A program made the translations under genes and the position numbers. Of a stretch of DNA of 64,000 nt, positions 47,072 to 56,320 are shown in pieces. The stretch covers positions 1 through 64,000 of the forward strand of contig JBKEAC010000085.1 of NCBI GenBank assembly GCA_047971925.1, in the 5' to 3' direction. The notes under the pieces are model-generated. The model made no database searches and was not told the DNA's origin. It saw only the letters and a list, made by a program, of their open reading frames with translations. The number at the start of each line of letters is the position of its first letter. Within the stretch, counting starts at the first letter, position 1. The DNA comes from JBKEDC01 sp047971925 (GTDB lineage: Bacteria; Bacteroidota; Bacteroidia; Bacteroidales; Prolixibacteraceae).

Positions 47072-47821
47072 TTAATGCGTATTATTCCAAAACAATTGAG
47101 CTTTTTCTAAATCCTCAGGTGTATCTATGCCAATACTTTCATGCTCCGTTTCTGCCACTTTAATTTTATAACCCGCCTCAAGCCAACGCAATTGCTCTAA
47201 GGATTCCGACAATTCAAGCGACGATGGCTCTAAGGTTGTCAATTTCTGAAGCACATCTGCTCGATAAGCATACATCCCTAAATGATAATAAAACGAACGA
47301 TTTTCTAACCACTTTTCAGGATCTGTTCCACGCACATAAGGAATTGTTGATCGGCTAAACAACATGGCGAAGTTTTGCGTATTAAAAACAAGCTTCGGAC
47401 GATTCGGGTTAAACAATGTTTCAACATCTTCCACGCGCTTTGCCAATGTAGCTATCTGCGTTGAACTATCAGAAAAACATTGAGTCAAAGATTCTAGTTG
47501 CTGTGCACACACAAAAGGCTCATCGCCTTGCACATTCACCACCACGTCAAAATCATTTTCTTTAGCCAACAAGCGTGCTGCTTCTGCCACTCTATCAGTA
47601 CCACTAGGGTGATCTGCTCGTGTTATTACAACTCGTCCACCAAAATTTTTTACTACTTGTGCTATTCTATCATCATCGGTTGCCACCCAAACACGTTCAA
47701 ATGTTTCAGCAGCTTTTTCATAAACATGCTGAATAATGTATTTTTCAGCTAACTTTTCGAGAGGCTTACCTGGAAATCTAGACGATTGATATCGAGCTGG
47801 AATAATGGCAATAATATTCAT
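47072..47821 (-). CDS. kdsB: 3-deoxy-manno-octulosonate cytidylyltransferase
   Basis: Activates KDO as CMP-KDO for lipid A/LPS assembly. It has 249 residues. The nucleotide-binding IIPARYQSSRFPGKPLEKL starts the protein, followed by VWVATDDDRIAQVV, MTRADHPSGTDRVAEAA-like (ITRADHPSGTDR), VNVQGDEPFV, and the C-terminal SIGIDTPEDLEKAQ. All are intact. It faces the plus-strand exopolysaccharide-like locus but is a separate unit. Confidence 0.97.
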   Translation of the reverse strand: MNIIAIIPARYQSSRFPGKPLEKLAEKYIIQHVYEKAAETFERVWVATDDDRIAQVVKNFGGRVVITRADHPSGTDRVAEAARLLAKENDFDVVVNVQGDEPFVCAQQLESLTQCFSDSSTQIATLAKRVEDVETLFNPNRPKLVFNTQNFAMLFSRSTIPYVRGTDPEKWLENRSFYYHLGMYAYRADVLQKLTTLEPSSLELSESLEQLRWLEAGYKIKVAETEHESIGIDTPEDLEKAQLFWNNTH

Positions 47822-47878
47822 GTAGATAATTTTATTTGATTAAAAAAGATTTTATATTCATTTTTTGTGCACTTTTTA

Positions 47879-47908
47879 TTTTGATTATGCAAAGTTCTTG
47901 TATTTTTG
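47879..47908 (+). promoter_or_regulatory. Promoter of the receiver/YaiO/glycosyltransferase locus
   Basis: TTTTG (47879-47883), 17-nt spacer, TATTTTTG (47901-47908). Boxes and spacing fit the Bacteroidota consensus. It implies a 5' leader of about 125 nt before the receiver gene, in which I see no strong hairpin. Confidence 0.6.
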
Positions 47909-48039
47909 CACAAATATAATAATATCATCTTCTAAAATAGAAAGATTGATAAACGGTACTTAAACTTTTCCAACATTGGTGGGTTTATTTAACGAGAGTT
48001 GCAAAAAAATAATTTATCATCACCTTAATTTAAAAACAT

Positions 48040-48408
48040 ATGTCTAAAAAAATTCTTGTAGCAGAAGACAACAAACTTATCCTAGAAACAATCTGTCATA
48101 AACTAATTAAAGATGGCTACGAAGTAATTAAAACCGTAAATGGTAAAGAATGCAGCGAATATCTAAGCTCTCACAAAGATGAAATAGATATGCTCATCAC
48201 CGACTTATATATGCCTTTTTTAAATGGTCACGAAATCATTAACCTAGTAAGAGTGGAACTTGATTTAAAAATTCCAATCCTAGTTTTATCGGCCGACGGG
48301 GCGGAAGACTCGGTGTTGAAAGCTTTTGAACTAGGAGCCGACGACTATGTAATTAAACCTTTTAGTCTGAGCGAACTCACCATTCGACTAAAAAAGATGC
48401 TGCGTTAA
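48040..48408 (+). CDS. Single-domain response regulator (receiver only)
   Basis: It has 122 residues, the length of one CheY-like receiver with no output domain. Acidic pocket Glu9-Asp10 (AEDNK), phosphoacceptor Asp55 (MLITDLYMP), switch Ser84 (LVLSADG) and Lys106 (DDYVIKPFS) are all present. No histidine kinase lies nearby. As first gene of a TPR-YaiO-HEAT-glycosyltransferase run, it probably regulates that machinery by protein contact, as receiver-only proteins do in some polysaccharide systems. Confidence 0.92.
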   Translation: MSKKILVAEDNKLILETICHKLIKDGYEVIKTVNGKECSEYLSSHKDEIDMLITDLYMPFLNGHEIINLVRVELDLKIPILVLSADGAEDSVLKAFELGADDYVIKPFSLSELTIRLKKMLR

Positions 48409-48456
48409 ACCCGCGACCTTCTTAAAACACCTTTTTATTCATTTTTAATTTTGTCC

Positions 48457-49479
48457 ATGAATCAAGTTTACAACCTAAGTAAAAAGCTTCTTCTATATTA
48501 TGCATTGTCATTTATCTTTTCTTTCACCATTCTGCACAACGCATTGGCGCAAACAAAAGTAAATGCCGATTCGTTGTTTTTAGTTGCTCGACAGTATTCT
48601 TTTGATGGCAAATACAATAAAGCTTTGCAAATTTCCGACTTAATTTTAAGTCAGAATCCCAACTATTTTGATGTTTCGTTGCTAAAAAGTCGCATTTATT
48701 CATGGCAAGGAGATTACACAACTGCTGAAAAAATAGCCTCTGAGGTTTTAACTCTTGACCCGAAGAATTATGATGCTTATGATGCGCTATCGAATATCTA
48801 TCTATGGAACAATCAATCGGAAGAATGCATCTTAACAATCAACAGAGCTTTATATTTCTTTGAAGATGATATCAACCTCTTAATAAAAAAAACAAAAGCC
48901 TTACTCCTTCTTCAAAACTTTGAAGAGGCGCAAGAAACTCTTGATATTTTATCAGAATTAGACCCACAAAATCCTGAAATTAAAAAACTCAAAGATAGAA
49001 TTACAGTAGAAGCAACAAGCAATACTTCTACTGTCAATTTAGATTCTCTCTTCGCTGTTGCCAATAACTATGCTGCGAAAAAAGAGTACACTAAAGCTCG
49101 AAATACTGCTTCTGAGGTATTGGCAATCTATCCTCAATATACCGATGCGCAGCTTCTAATTGCTAGAACTCAAGCTTGGGAAGGAAATTATGTGTCTGCA
49201 CAAAAAGAAGTGAGCGATGTACTAAGTAAAGATGCTAAAAACTACGATGCGATCTCATTACAAAGCGATATATATTTCTGGAATGGAAAGTATAATCAAT
49301 GTATTCTGTTCATCACTCAGGCTCAATCCATCTATCCGAAAGATATTTCTTTACTAACTAAAAAATTTAAAGCACAAGTTGCACTCAACGATAATGAGAG
49401 TGCTAATGAAACTTTAAAATTGCTAGAAGTTCTAGATCCAGAAAACAAAAGTGTGAAGGCTGAAAAAAACACAAAGTAA
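48457..49479 (+). CDS. Exported TPR protein, truncated tandem duplicate of the next gene
   Basis: It has 340 residues from ATG 48457 (MNQVYNLSKKLLLYYALSF signal peptide, cleavage after ALA). About eight TPR-like helical pairs follow, in two internally similar blocks (compare RQYSFDGKYNKALQISDLI and NNYAAKKEYTKARNTASEV). It is nearly identical over its whole length to residues 1-330 of the next protein but stops before the beta-barrel. The duplicated unit also includes about 65 bp upstream. It may compete with or extend the TPR scaffold of its sibling, or be a decaying copy, though the frame is intact. Confidence 0.85.
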   Translation: MNQVYNLSKKLLLYYALSFIFSFTILHNALAQTKVNADSLFLVARQYSFDGKYNKALQISDLILSQNPNYFDVSLLKSRIYSWQGDYTTAEKIASEVLTLDPKNYDAYDALSNIYLWNNQSEECILTINRALYFFEDDINLLIKKTKALLLLQNFEEAQETLDILSELDPQNPEIKKLKDRITVEATSNTSTVNLDSLFAVANNYAAKKEYTKARNTASEVLAIYPQYTDAQLLIARTQAWEGNYVSAQKEVSDVLSKDAKNYDAISLQSDIYFWNGKYNQCILFITQAQSIYPKDISLLTKKFKAQVALNDNESANETLKLLEVLDPENKSVKAEKNTK

Positions 49480-49619
49480 GCCCTATCAAGTAAACTCGGA
49501 TCCGATAGCTAAGTAATTTGACTTTTTTGTCTAAGCAAACTCAGCATCGACTAAAAAGATGCTGTGCTAAACTCGCTGCCCTCTCAAAACACCTTTTTAT
49601 TCATTTTTTTATTTTGTCC

Positions 49620-51413
49620 ATGAATCAAGTTTACAATTTAAGTAAAAAGCTTCTTCTATTTTATGCATTGTCATTTATCTTTTCTTTCGCTATTCCACAC
49701 AACGCATTGGCGCAAACAAAAGTCAATGCCGATTCGTTGTTTTTAGTTGCTCGACAGTATTCTTTTGATGGCAAATACAATAAAGCTTTGCAAATTTCCG
49801 ACTTGATTTTAAGTCAGAATCCCAATTATTTTGATGTTTCGTTGCTAAAAAGTCGCATTTATTCATGGCAAGGAGATTACACAACTGCTGAAAAAATAGC
49901 TTCTGATGTTTTAACTCTTGACCCAAAGAATTATGATGCTTATGATGCGCTATCGAATATCTATCTATGGAACAATCAATCGGAAGAATGCATCTTAACA
50001 ATCAACAGAGCTTTATATTTCTTTGAAGATGATATCAATCTTTTAATAAAAAAAACAAAAGCCTTACTCCCCTTAAAAAACTACGATGAGGCGCAAGAAA
50101 CAATTAATCGGTTATTAGAATTAGACCCACAAAATCCAGCTATTAAAAAACTCCAAGATAGAATTAACTTAGAAGCATCTGGCAATGCAACTACTATCAA
50201 TTTAGATTCTCTCTTCAGCGTTGCTAATAGCTATGCTATGAAAAAAGAGTATACTAAAGCTCGAAATACAGCCTCAGAGGTATTAGCAATCTATCCTAAA
50301 TATACCGATGCACAGCTGCTAATTGCTAGAACTCAAGCTTGGGAAGGAGATTATGCATCTGCACAAAAAGAAGTGAGCGATGTGCTAAGTAAAGATGCTA
50401 AAAACTATGACGCAATCTCATTACAGAGCGATATTTACTTCTGGAATGGAGAATATGACCAGTGCATTCTGTTCATCACTCAGGCTCAATCCATCTATCC
50501 GAAAGATATTTCTTTACTAACTAAAAAATTTAAAGCACAAGTTGCACTCAACGATAATGAGAGTGCCAATGAAACTTTAAAAATGTTAGAGGTTCTAGAT
50601 CCTGAAAACAGTGTATTGAAGGATGAAAAAGAAAAGATAGCACTAAGCAAGCCCTATAAAAATATTATCAAAGTTGAATATAACTACGAAACCTTCAAGA
50701 AACCATGGGAAAGAATGTGGAGCATGACTGGTTTGTCATATGGCAGACGCACATCGAAATATGGCGACTATTATGCCAATATTTTCATGGGTGATTTGAT
50801 TTTACCTGGTGAAAAATTTGGTTCCGATTTAGGCCTACAATTCGAGCTCGAATGCTACCCAAAGATTGACAACAATAACACTTTTTTCTTTGCCTACGCC
50901 TATTCGCCTAGCCCAATTTTTGCTACCCATCGATTAGGTGTTGAATATTATCGAAGTTTTCCAAACATTATTGATGCTTCATTAGGATATCGCTTCATGA
51001 ATTTCTCGACAGATGTTGAAGAAATAGTTAATGTTAATGTACTTACCACATCAATTTCAAAATATCTTGGTAATTATTGGCTCTCTTTTCGCCCCTATGC
51101 CGTTTTTGTGAGTAATGTCGATAAGGTTAATTCTTCATATCAAATCATAGGTCGAAAATATCTTGCACGCCCTGAAAGTTTTATCGGATTAACATTAGGG
51201 TATGGTGTAAGTTCTCCCGATGACAGCTTTTTTCAGAACAATGCAGGAACAGCGCCTCTTTATAAAACCTACACTACACAAGCACAATTCAAATACAAAC
51301 TTTCCTCTTTACTAATCATTGATTCTTATTTAGGCTATGAAAATGCAGAATATAAACCCAATTCACATCGTGGGCAAATAAATTTTAGAATTGCAATTCA
51401 ATGCTTACTTTAA
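49620..51413 (+). CDS. TPR protein with C-terminal YaiO-type outer-membrane beta-barrel
   Basis: It has 597 residues from ATG 49620 (the frame extends to 49518, but the extra residues are a shadow of the duplicated receiver end). After the signal peptide come two blocks of TPRs (to about residue 335), then a barrel of about 250 residues beginning NIIKVEYNYETFKKPWERMWSMTGLSYGRR, which is the YaiO family entry sequence, and ending in GQINFRIAIQCLL. The TPR-plus-barrel plan is that of PgaA- and YaiO-like exporters of polysaccharide. Just upstream of the HEAT and glycosyltransferase genes. Confidence 0.88.
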   Translation: MNQVYNLSKKLLLFYALSFIFSFAIPHNALAQTKVNADSLFLVARQYSFDGKYNKALQISDLILSQNPNYFDVSLLKSRIYSWQGDYTTAEKIASDVLTLDPKNYDAYDALSNIYLWNNQSEECILTINRALYFFEDDINLLIKKTKALLPLKNYDEAQETINRLLELDPQNPAIKKLQDRINLEASGNATTINLDSLFSVANSYAMKKEYTKARNTASEVLAIYPKYTDAQLLIARTQAWEGDYASAQKEVSDVLSKDAKNYDAISLQSDIYFWNGEYDQCILFITQAQSIYPKDISLLTKKFKAQVALNDNESANETLKMLEVLDPENSVLKDEKEKIALSKPYKNIIKVEYNYETFKKPWERMWSMTGLSYGRRTSKYGDYYANIFMGDLILPGEKFGSDLGLQFELECYPKIDNNNTFFFAYAYSPSPIFATHRLGVEYYRSFPNIIDASLGYRFMNFSTDVEEIVNVNVLTTSISKYLGNYWLSFRPYAVFVSNVDKVNSSYQIIGRKYLARPESFIGLTLGYGVSSPDDSFFQNNAGTAPLYKTYTTQAQFKYKLSSLLIIDSYLGYENAEYKPNSHRGQINFRIAIQCLL

Positions 51414-51421
51414 AGCTTCTA

Positions 51422-52822
51422 ATGAAACGAAAACATTTAATAAGCGCTCTAGTATTAATCTCAATCTGGGCTCTTATATTAGCATCTACCGCCTATGGAT
51501 TCTGGAATGCCATTCAACACTATTCTCCAGAATCATTAGCAGAAGATCAAGCTATCGCCGATGCTGAATGGGAAGCTCGTCAAAAAGTTATTGATGCAAA
51601 AAGTGCTAACTTCCCGATTGGTCATCAAGTTAAAGCGCTTCGTCCATCTACACATCCATTAGCTATAAAAATGCGTCATTCCATTCGATATTTTCTGCAT
51701 GGAATGATCGATTTTTCTTTGCCTGAAATATGGTCAACTAAAGTCAAATCGAACATTGAAAATATCATCGGGATTCCCCTAATCACCATGATGTTTCTAA
51801 TGACATTAATATTCAATACTCTCATTCCTATTATCGGAACAATATTATTTTTAGCCACATTCCGAAAAGAATATAAAATTCAATATAGAGAACAACTATT
51901 ATCTAGATACGAAGAAGTGATGATGGAATATCTTTTCGGAGAATTGCCAGCGAAAGAAGTAGCTCTCGAGATGCGTAAAGTAACAAGTAAATTAGGCAAG
52001 GATATTTTAATAGAAAGTCTAATGAACTATGAACGCAATCTTTCTGGAGAATATGCCGATCGGATTATATTACTTTATCGACTTGTTGGCTTACATCATT
52101 TTTCAATGCGAAAAATCAAATCACGACAAACAACGCGGAGAGTGAGCGGCATTCGCGAGTTGTCAAATCTATATCCTTCGGGAGCACTTAAGGTAATCAT
52201 TAAATATTTGAATGATAAAAATCATTTAGTACGAAGTGAGGCTCTAATTTCATATGCTTTCCTAGATACTTCTGCATCATATAGCTTTCTAGACAATTTG
52301 AATAGCGAGTTTTCAACATGGACTCAGCTAAACATTCTTAACTATGTGAAATTACACGAACAAGCTGTTCCTTCATTTCAAAAATGGCTTCAATCCTCGA
52401 ATAACGACGTACAAGATTTTTGTATCAAGATGATTCAATATTTCCAACAAATTGAAAGTGCTCAAGAATTAACTGCCATGATATATCATCCCAACAGATA
52501 CACTCGTGAAAATATCTATCAAGCAATTCGCGCCCTCAATTACGTCGATGCAAAAACGGTATTAATCGGACGTTACTTTGATGAAGTGGCAAGAAATAAA
52601 ATTGAAATACTAAAAACTATACGCGAAATTGGCTCTATTGATGATATCGATTTTTTCCTTCTTGCATTAAGTGATGAAAATAGCGTGGAAATCATCTTGC
52701 TTATATGTAGCATCATTATCGACTTAGCCCCTTCTGGAGAATATCAACTACGAAATTTTGCTGAAGAACGCGATAAAAACTTATTCAAATACATCAATTA
52801 CATAACGAAGAACAAAGCTTAA
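51422..52822 (+). CDS. Membrane-anchored HEAT-repeat protein
   Basis: It has 466 residues from ATG 51422 (8 nt after the YaiO stop; an ATG at 51401 would overlap). One transmembrane helix near residues 7-27 and a second hydrophobic pair near 115-147 bracket a periplasmic loop of about 90 residues. The remainder, on the cytoplasmic side by this topology, contains HEAT-like helical pairs (about 230-440), e.g. LYPSGALKVIIKYLNDKNHLVRSEA-type. No enzymatic motif. It lies 5 bp before the glycosyltransferase gene and likely acts as an inner-membrane scaffold or regulator of it. Confidence 0.75.
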   Translation: MKRKHLISALVLISIWALILASTAYGFWNAIQHYSPESLAEDQAIADAEWEARQKVIDAKSANFPIGHQVKALRPSTHPLAIKMRHSIRYFLHGMIDFSLPEIWSTKVKSNIENIIGIPLITMMFLMTLIFNTLIPIIGTILFLATFRKEYKIQYREQLLSRYEEVMMEYLFGELPAKEVALEMRKVTSKLGKDILIESLMNYERNLSGEYADRIILLYRLVGLHHFSMRKIKSRQTTRRVSGIRELSNLYPSGALKVIIKYLNDKNHLVRSEALISYAFLDTSASYSFLDNLNSEFSTWTQLNILNYVKLHEQAVPSFQKWLQSSNNDVQDFCIKMIQYFQQIESAQELTAMIYHPNRYTRENIYQAIRALNYVDAKTVLIGRYFDEVARNKIEILKTIREIGSIDDIDFFLLALSDENSVEIILLICSIIIDLAPSGEYQLRNFAEERDKNLFKYINYITKNKA

Positions 52823-52824
52823 TC

Positions 52825-54909
52825 ATGAGTGGCATTTGGATTAAAATATGGAGTGAACTTGCTTTCTGGATCGAAAACTATTTGTTTTGGTATGCCTTTG
52901 TCATGTTCCTATTATACTCCATTCTAGCTATAATATCGGCAATTGTTTTAACACGCTATAGTAAGGAGGCCAATGTAACCAATTACAACGAAGTACTTTC
53001 GTCACCTTACGCACCAATGGTTTCAATTTTAGCACCTGCATACAATGAAGAACTAAACATCTATGAAAATGTTAAAGCTCTTCTTTCTCTCTATTACGCA
53101 AACTATGAAGTGGTTGTCATCAACGATGGAAGTTCCGATGCAACACTCGACGTAGTAATCAATGAGTTCGACATGGAAAAAGTCGATATCTTAATTGATA
53201 ATAAAATCCATAGTTCTGAAATTCGTGGGGTGTATCGCTCAAGAAAAACATCGCTAAATAACCTTGTCCTAGTTGATAAAATAAATGGGGGGAAAGCCGA
53301 CGCTCTAAATGCAGGAATCAATGTTTCTTCGGGTAAATACTTTGTTGCTATCGATGCCGATTGTGTAATTGACCCTTATGCCCTCCAGATATTAGTTAAA
53401 CCCTTTCTAGCCGACCAGCAAGGAAAAGAAACCATTGCAGTGGGTGGTGTGATTCGAATAGCCAATTCGTGTGTTATTGAAGGAGGACAACTCATCGATA
53501 TTCAACTCCCGAAACAATTACTTCCCTTATTTCAAGTCATAGAATATAATCGATCCTTTCTCATGGGGCGACTGGCATGGACTAAACTTAATGGATTACT
53601 CATTATTTCAGGAGCTCTGGGAATGTTCAATAAAGAAATTGTAGTGGAATGTGGCGGATACTCCAGATATACAGTAGGTGAAGACATGGAACTTGTGGTT
53701 CGCATGCGTCGATACATGTCGGAAATAGTAAAAAAACCTTATAAAATCGATTATCTTCCTGACCCTTTATGCTGGACAGAAGCTCCTGCAACAGCCGACA
53801 TTCTAATTAGGCAACGTAATCGCTGGACTAGAGGAACTATCGAAACTCTCTTTGCTCATTGGAACATGTTTTTAAATCCAAAATATGGCGTGATGGGCAT
53901 GATGTCGCACCCATTCTGGACTTTCTTCGAATGGTTCGCTCCAATCATTGAGTTTGTAGGCATGCTCTATTTTTTGATTCTTGTGTTCTCTGGGCAAGCC
54001 AATTGGACAATCTTCTTCACTTCATTAACATTTATATATGCATTTGCACTCACGCTTAGTGGAATTAGTATATTATATGACCACATTGTCTATTTTAAAT
54101 ATCAAAAAATCGACATGGTAATTCGTCAGCTCCTTGCAGCTGCCATTGAACCTTTCGTATATCACCCGATAGTAACTTATGCTGCTCTTCGTGGAAATTG
54201 GGACTATTTTATTCTTCGTAAACGAAATTGGGGGAAAATGCCTCGTGCGGGACTTGGGGGGAAACCTCAAAGTGTGGTTAGCGCAGAAACAATCAGGAAT
54301 AAACAAAACGAAAATGAAACAAATACTCCTGTTGAAGTTCCAAGTGCTCATCAAGAAGCTGCCGAAAAAAAAACATCAAATAACCAGAAAATCATTCGCA
54401 CTATCATTTACATTTCTTTTGCTTTAATTATCGGATATTTCGCTTTCAATCATTTTGCTCAAATAGCTAAGCAAAATGTTAAACAAATAGAATCAGTTGA
54501 CCAAACTCTCGAACGCCTTGCATCGGAAGACTCTGTGCAAAATATCAAAATTAAAAATGCAGCAAATAACATTACTTTGCAGTCTATTTCCATACAAAAC
54601 AACGTGGAATACAGAGATGGTTATCAAACCTTGATTATTGTAAACTCCATTGAATTAAACCTTAACTTTCAACTCATCGTTGGTAGTTTCAATGAGCATG
54701 AGAATGCTTTAAACTACATTAAAGCCCTACAAACAAAAAACATTAATGCAGCAATTCTTGCTAAAAGCAACAACATCTACTTCATTTCTGCTGGTGGATA
54801 CAATACGCTCAATGAAGCACTCGCTGCTAAACAAAAAATCAATGATAGCAATCCTGAAATAGAAGGCATTTGGATTTATCATCGCAGAAAGAATGATTCA
54901 TTAAACTAA
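52825..54909 (+). CDS. Family-2 processive-type glycosyltransferase fused to a SPOR domain
   Basis: It has 694 residues. N-terminal TM helix (21-42); GT2 domain with APAYNEELNI (70), INDGSSDATL (99), the DAD metal motif (Asp177-Asp179), GEDMEL (Glu286-Asp287) and QRNRW (330-334), the D,D,D,QxxRW set of BcsA/PgaC-like synthases. A group of TM helices follows (about 364-455). A linker and a last TM (524-544) then lead to a C-terminal SPOR domain (about 613-688: LNFQLIVGSFNEHENALNYI, NNIYFISAGGYNTLNEAL). SPOR domains bind denuded peptidoglycan, so the enzyme would be tethered to the wall. Polymer unknown. Follows the HEAT gene by 2 bp. Confidence 0.92.
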   Translation: MSGIWIKIWSELAFWIENYLFWYAFVMFLLYSILAIISAIVLTRYSKEANVTNYNEVLSSPYAPMVSILAPAYNEELNIYENVKALLSLYYANYEVVVINDGSSDATLDVVINEFDMEKVDILIDNKIHSSEIRGVYRSRKTSLNNLVLVDKINGGKADALNAGINVSSGKYFVAIDADCVIDPYALQILVKPFLADQQGKETIAVGGVIRIANSCVIEGGQLIDIQLPKQLLPLFQVIEYNRSFLMGRLAWTKLNGLLIISGALGMFNKEIVVECGGYSRYTVGEDMELVVRMRRYMSEIVKKPYKIDYLPDPLCWTEAPATADILIRQRNRWTRGTIETLFAHWNMFLNPKYGVMGMMSHPFWTFFEWFAPIIEFVGMLYFLILVFSGQANWTIFFTSLTFIYAFALTLSGISILYDHIVYFKYQKIDMVIRQLLAAAIEPFVYHPIVTYAALRGNWDYFILRKRNWGKMPRAGLGGKPQSVVSAETIRNKQNENETNTPVEVPSAHQEAAEKKTSNNQKIIRTIIYISFALIIGYFAFNHFAQIAKQNVKQIESVDQTLERLASEDSVQNIKIKNAANNITLQSISIQNNVEYRDGYQTLIIVNSIELNLNFQLIVGSFNEHENALNYIKALQTKNINAAILAKSNNIYFISAGGYNTLNEALAAKQKINDSNPEIEGIWIYHRRKNDSLN

Positions 54910-54915
54910 ATTGTT

Positions 54916-54923
54916 TAACTTTG
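54916..54923 (+). promoter_or_regulatory. -7 box of the sigma-54 regulator gene
   Basis: TAACTTTG, 22 nt before the ATG at 54946 and 6 nt after the glycosyltransferase stop. It suggests that the regulator-lptE-secG block has its own start of transcription. Confidence 0.5.
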
Positions 54924-54945
54924 TTTTCCCGAAAATACGAAAGAA

Positions 54946-56232
54946 ATGGATTTACAAGTTATTAAACAACGATTTGGAATTATCGGAAATAACCATACAC
55001 TCAACAGAACTATCGAGGTAGCTCTTCAGGTGGCTCCCACCGATTTGTCGGTTCTTATTACAGGCGAAAGTGGTTCTGGAAAGGAATCTATTCCTCAAAT
55101 CATTCATCAAAATTCATCACGCAAACACAATAAATACATTGCTGTGAACTGTGGGGCAATTCCAGAAGGCACTATTGACTCAGAATTATTTGGACATGAA
55201 AAAGGTTCTTTCACTGGTGCTTTAAACGATCGCAAGGGATATTTTGAAGAAGCAGATGGTGGTACTATTTTTCTTGATGAAATAGGAGAACTTCCATTAT
55301 CAACACAAGCTCGACTCTTAAGAGTGCTTGAAGCTGGTGAATATATCAGAGTTGGCTCATCGAAAGTTCAAAAAACAGATATCAGAATTGTTGCTGCCAC
55401 AAATATCAACTTCACGAATGCTATTCAAGATGGAAAATTTAGAGAAGATTTATTCTACCGATTAAACACGGTTCCAATTCGGCTTTCTCCATTGCGAGAA
55501 AGAACCGATGATATTTTTCTTCTATTTAGAAAGTTTGCTTCCGATTTCGCAGAAAAATATCAAATGCCATCGATACGTTTAACTCCTGAAGCTCGATATC
55601 TTTTAGAAAACTATCACTGGCCTGGAAATATTCGCCAACTCAAAAATGTTACAGAGCAAATATCAATCATAGAGCAAGAAAAAACAATAACCGATGAAAT
55701 TGTTAGAAGATATCTGCCTGAAGGAGGAAAACCAAACCTCCCCACGCTATACAAAAATGAAGATTCAAAAAATTTTTCTACCGAAAGAGAAATACTGTAT
55801 CAAGTACTTTTCGATATGAAAAAAGATATGACCGATTTGAAAAAGCTCGTTTTCGATCTAATGAAAGACAGTAACAGCTCTCCAAATGTGTCTAATGAAA
55901 ACCAACAGATTATTCATGATTTATATCACAATGACTCCTATGCGAGTGTTGTTAGTCATACTCCTGCTGGCAATAATTCACCTTCTGCATCCTTCAATAA
56001 CTCGCCAAGTATAGAACTCGATGATGATATTGAATATTATCATGAAGAACATGCATCGAATGAAATCGATATAATGCGCCTTGCTGAATATGAGAAAATC
56101 GCAATCCAAAAAGCACTAGAAATGTTTAATGGCAACCGACGAAAAGCGGCAGAAAAACTTGGAATTTCAGCCAGAACTCTATACCGTAAGCTAAAAGAGT
56201 ATGACCTCCTCGATGGAAGCGTGGACGAATAA
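54946..56232 (+). CDS. Sigma-54-dependent transcriptional activator without receiver domain
   Basis: It has 428 residues. The AAA+ domain begins almost at once: Walker A GESGSGKE, the loop that contacts sigma-54 is GSFTGA (usual GAFTGA), Walker B GGTIFLDEIGEL, and the arginine-finger region FREDLFYRLNTVPIRLSPLRER. A linker of about 90 low-complexity residues leads to a Fis-type helix-turn-helix (GNRRKAAEKLGISARTLYRKLKEY). With no N-terminal sensor, its control must be external or constitutive. This gene stands before lptE and secG in many Bacteroidota. Confidence 0.94.
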   Translation: MDLQVIKQRFGIIGNNHTLNRTIEVALQVAPTDLSVLITGESGSGKESIPQIIHQNSSRKHNKYIAVNCGAIPEGTIDSELFGHEKGSFTGALNDRKGYFEEADGGTIFLDEIGELPLSTQARLLRVLEAGEYIRVGSSKVQKTDIRIVAATNINFTNAIQDGKFREDLFYRLNTVPIRLSPLRERTDDIFLLFRKFASDFAEKYQMPSIRLTPEARYLLENYHWPGNIRQLKNVTEQISIIEQEKTITDEIVRRYLPEGGKPNLPTLYKNEDSKNFSTEREILYQVLFDMKKDMTDLKKLVFDLMKDSNSSPNVSNENQQIIHDLYHNDSYASVVSHTPAGNNSPSASFNNSPSIELDDDIEYYHEEHASNEIDIMRLAEYEKIAIQKALEMFNGNRRKAAEKLGISARTLYRKLKEYDLLDGSVDE

Positions 56233-56320
56233 TGTAATCACTCTGCTTTTATTCCGATTATCTAATAGGACTACTTTAAATAGCGTAATTGAATTCTAAA
56301 TTTAAAACACACCAAAACAA

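Noticed and set aside
49518..49619. 34-residue N-terminal extension of the YaiO-type protein
   Set aside because: It is an out-of-frame remnant of the duplicated receiver 3' end and would bury the signal peptide.
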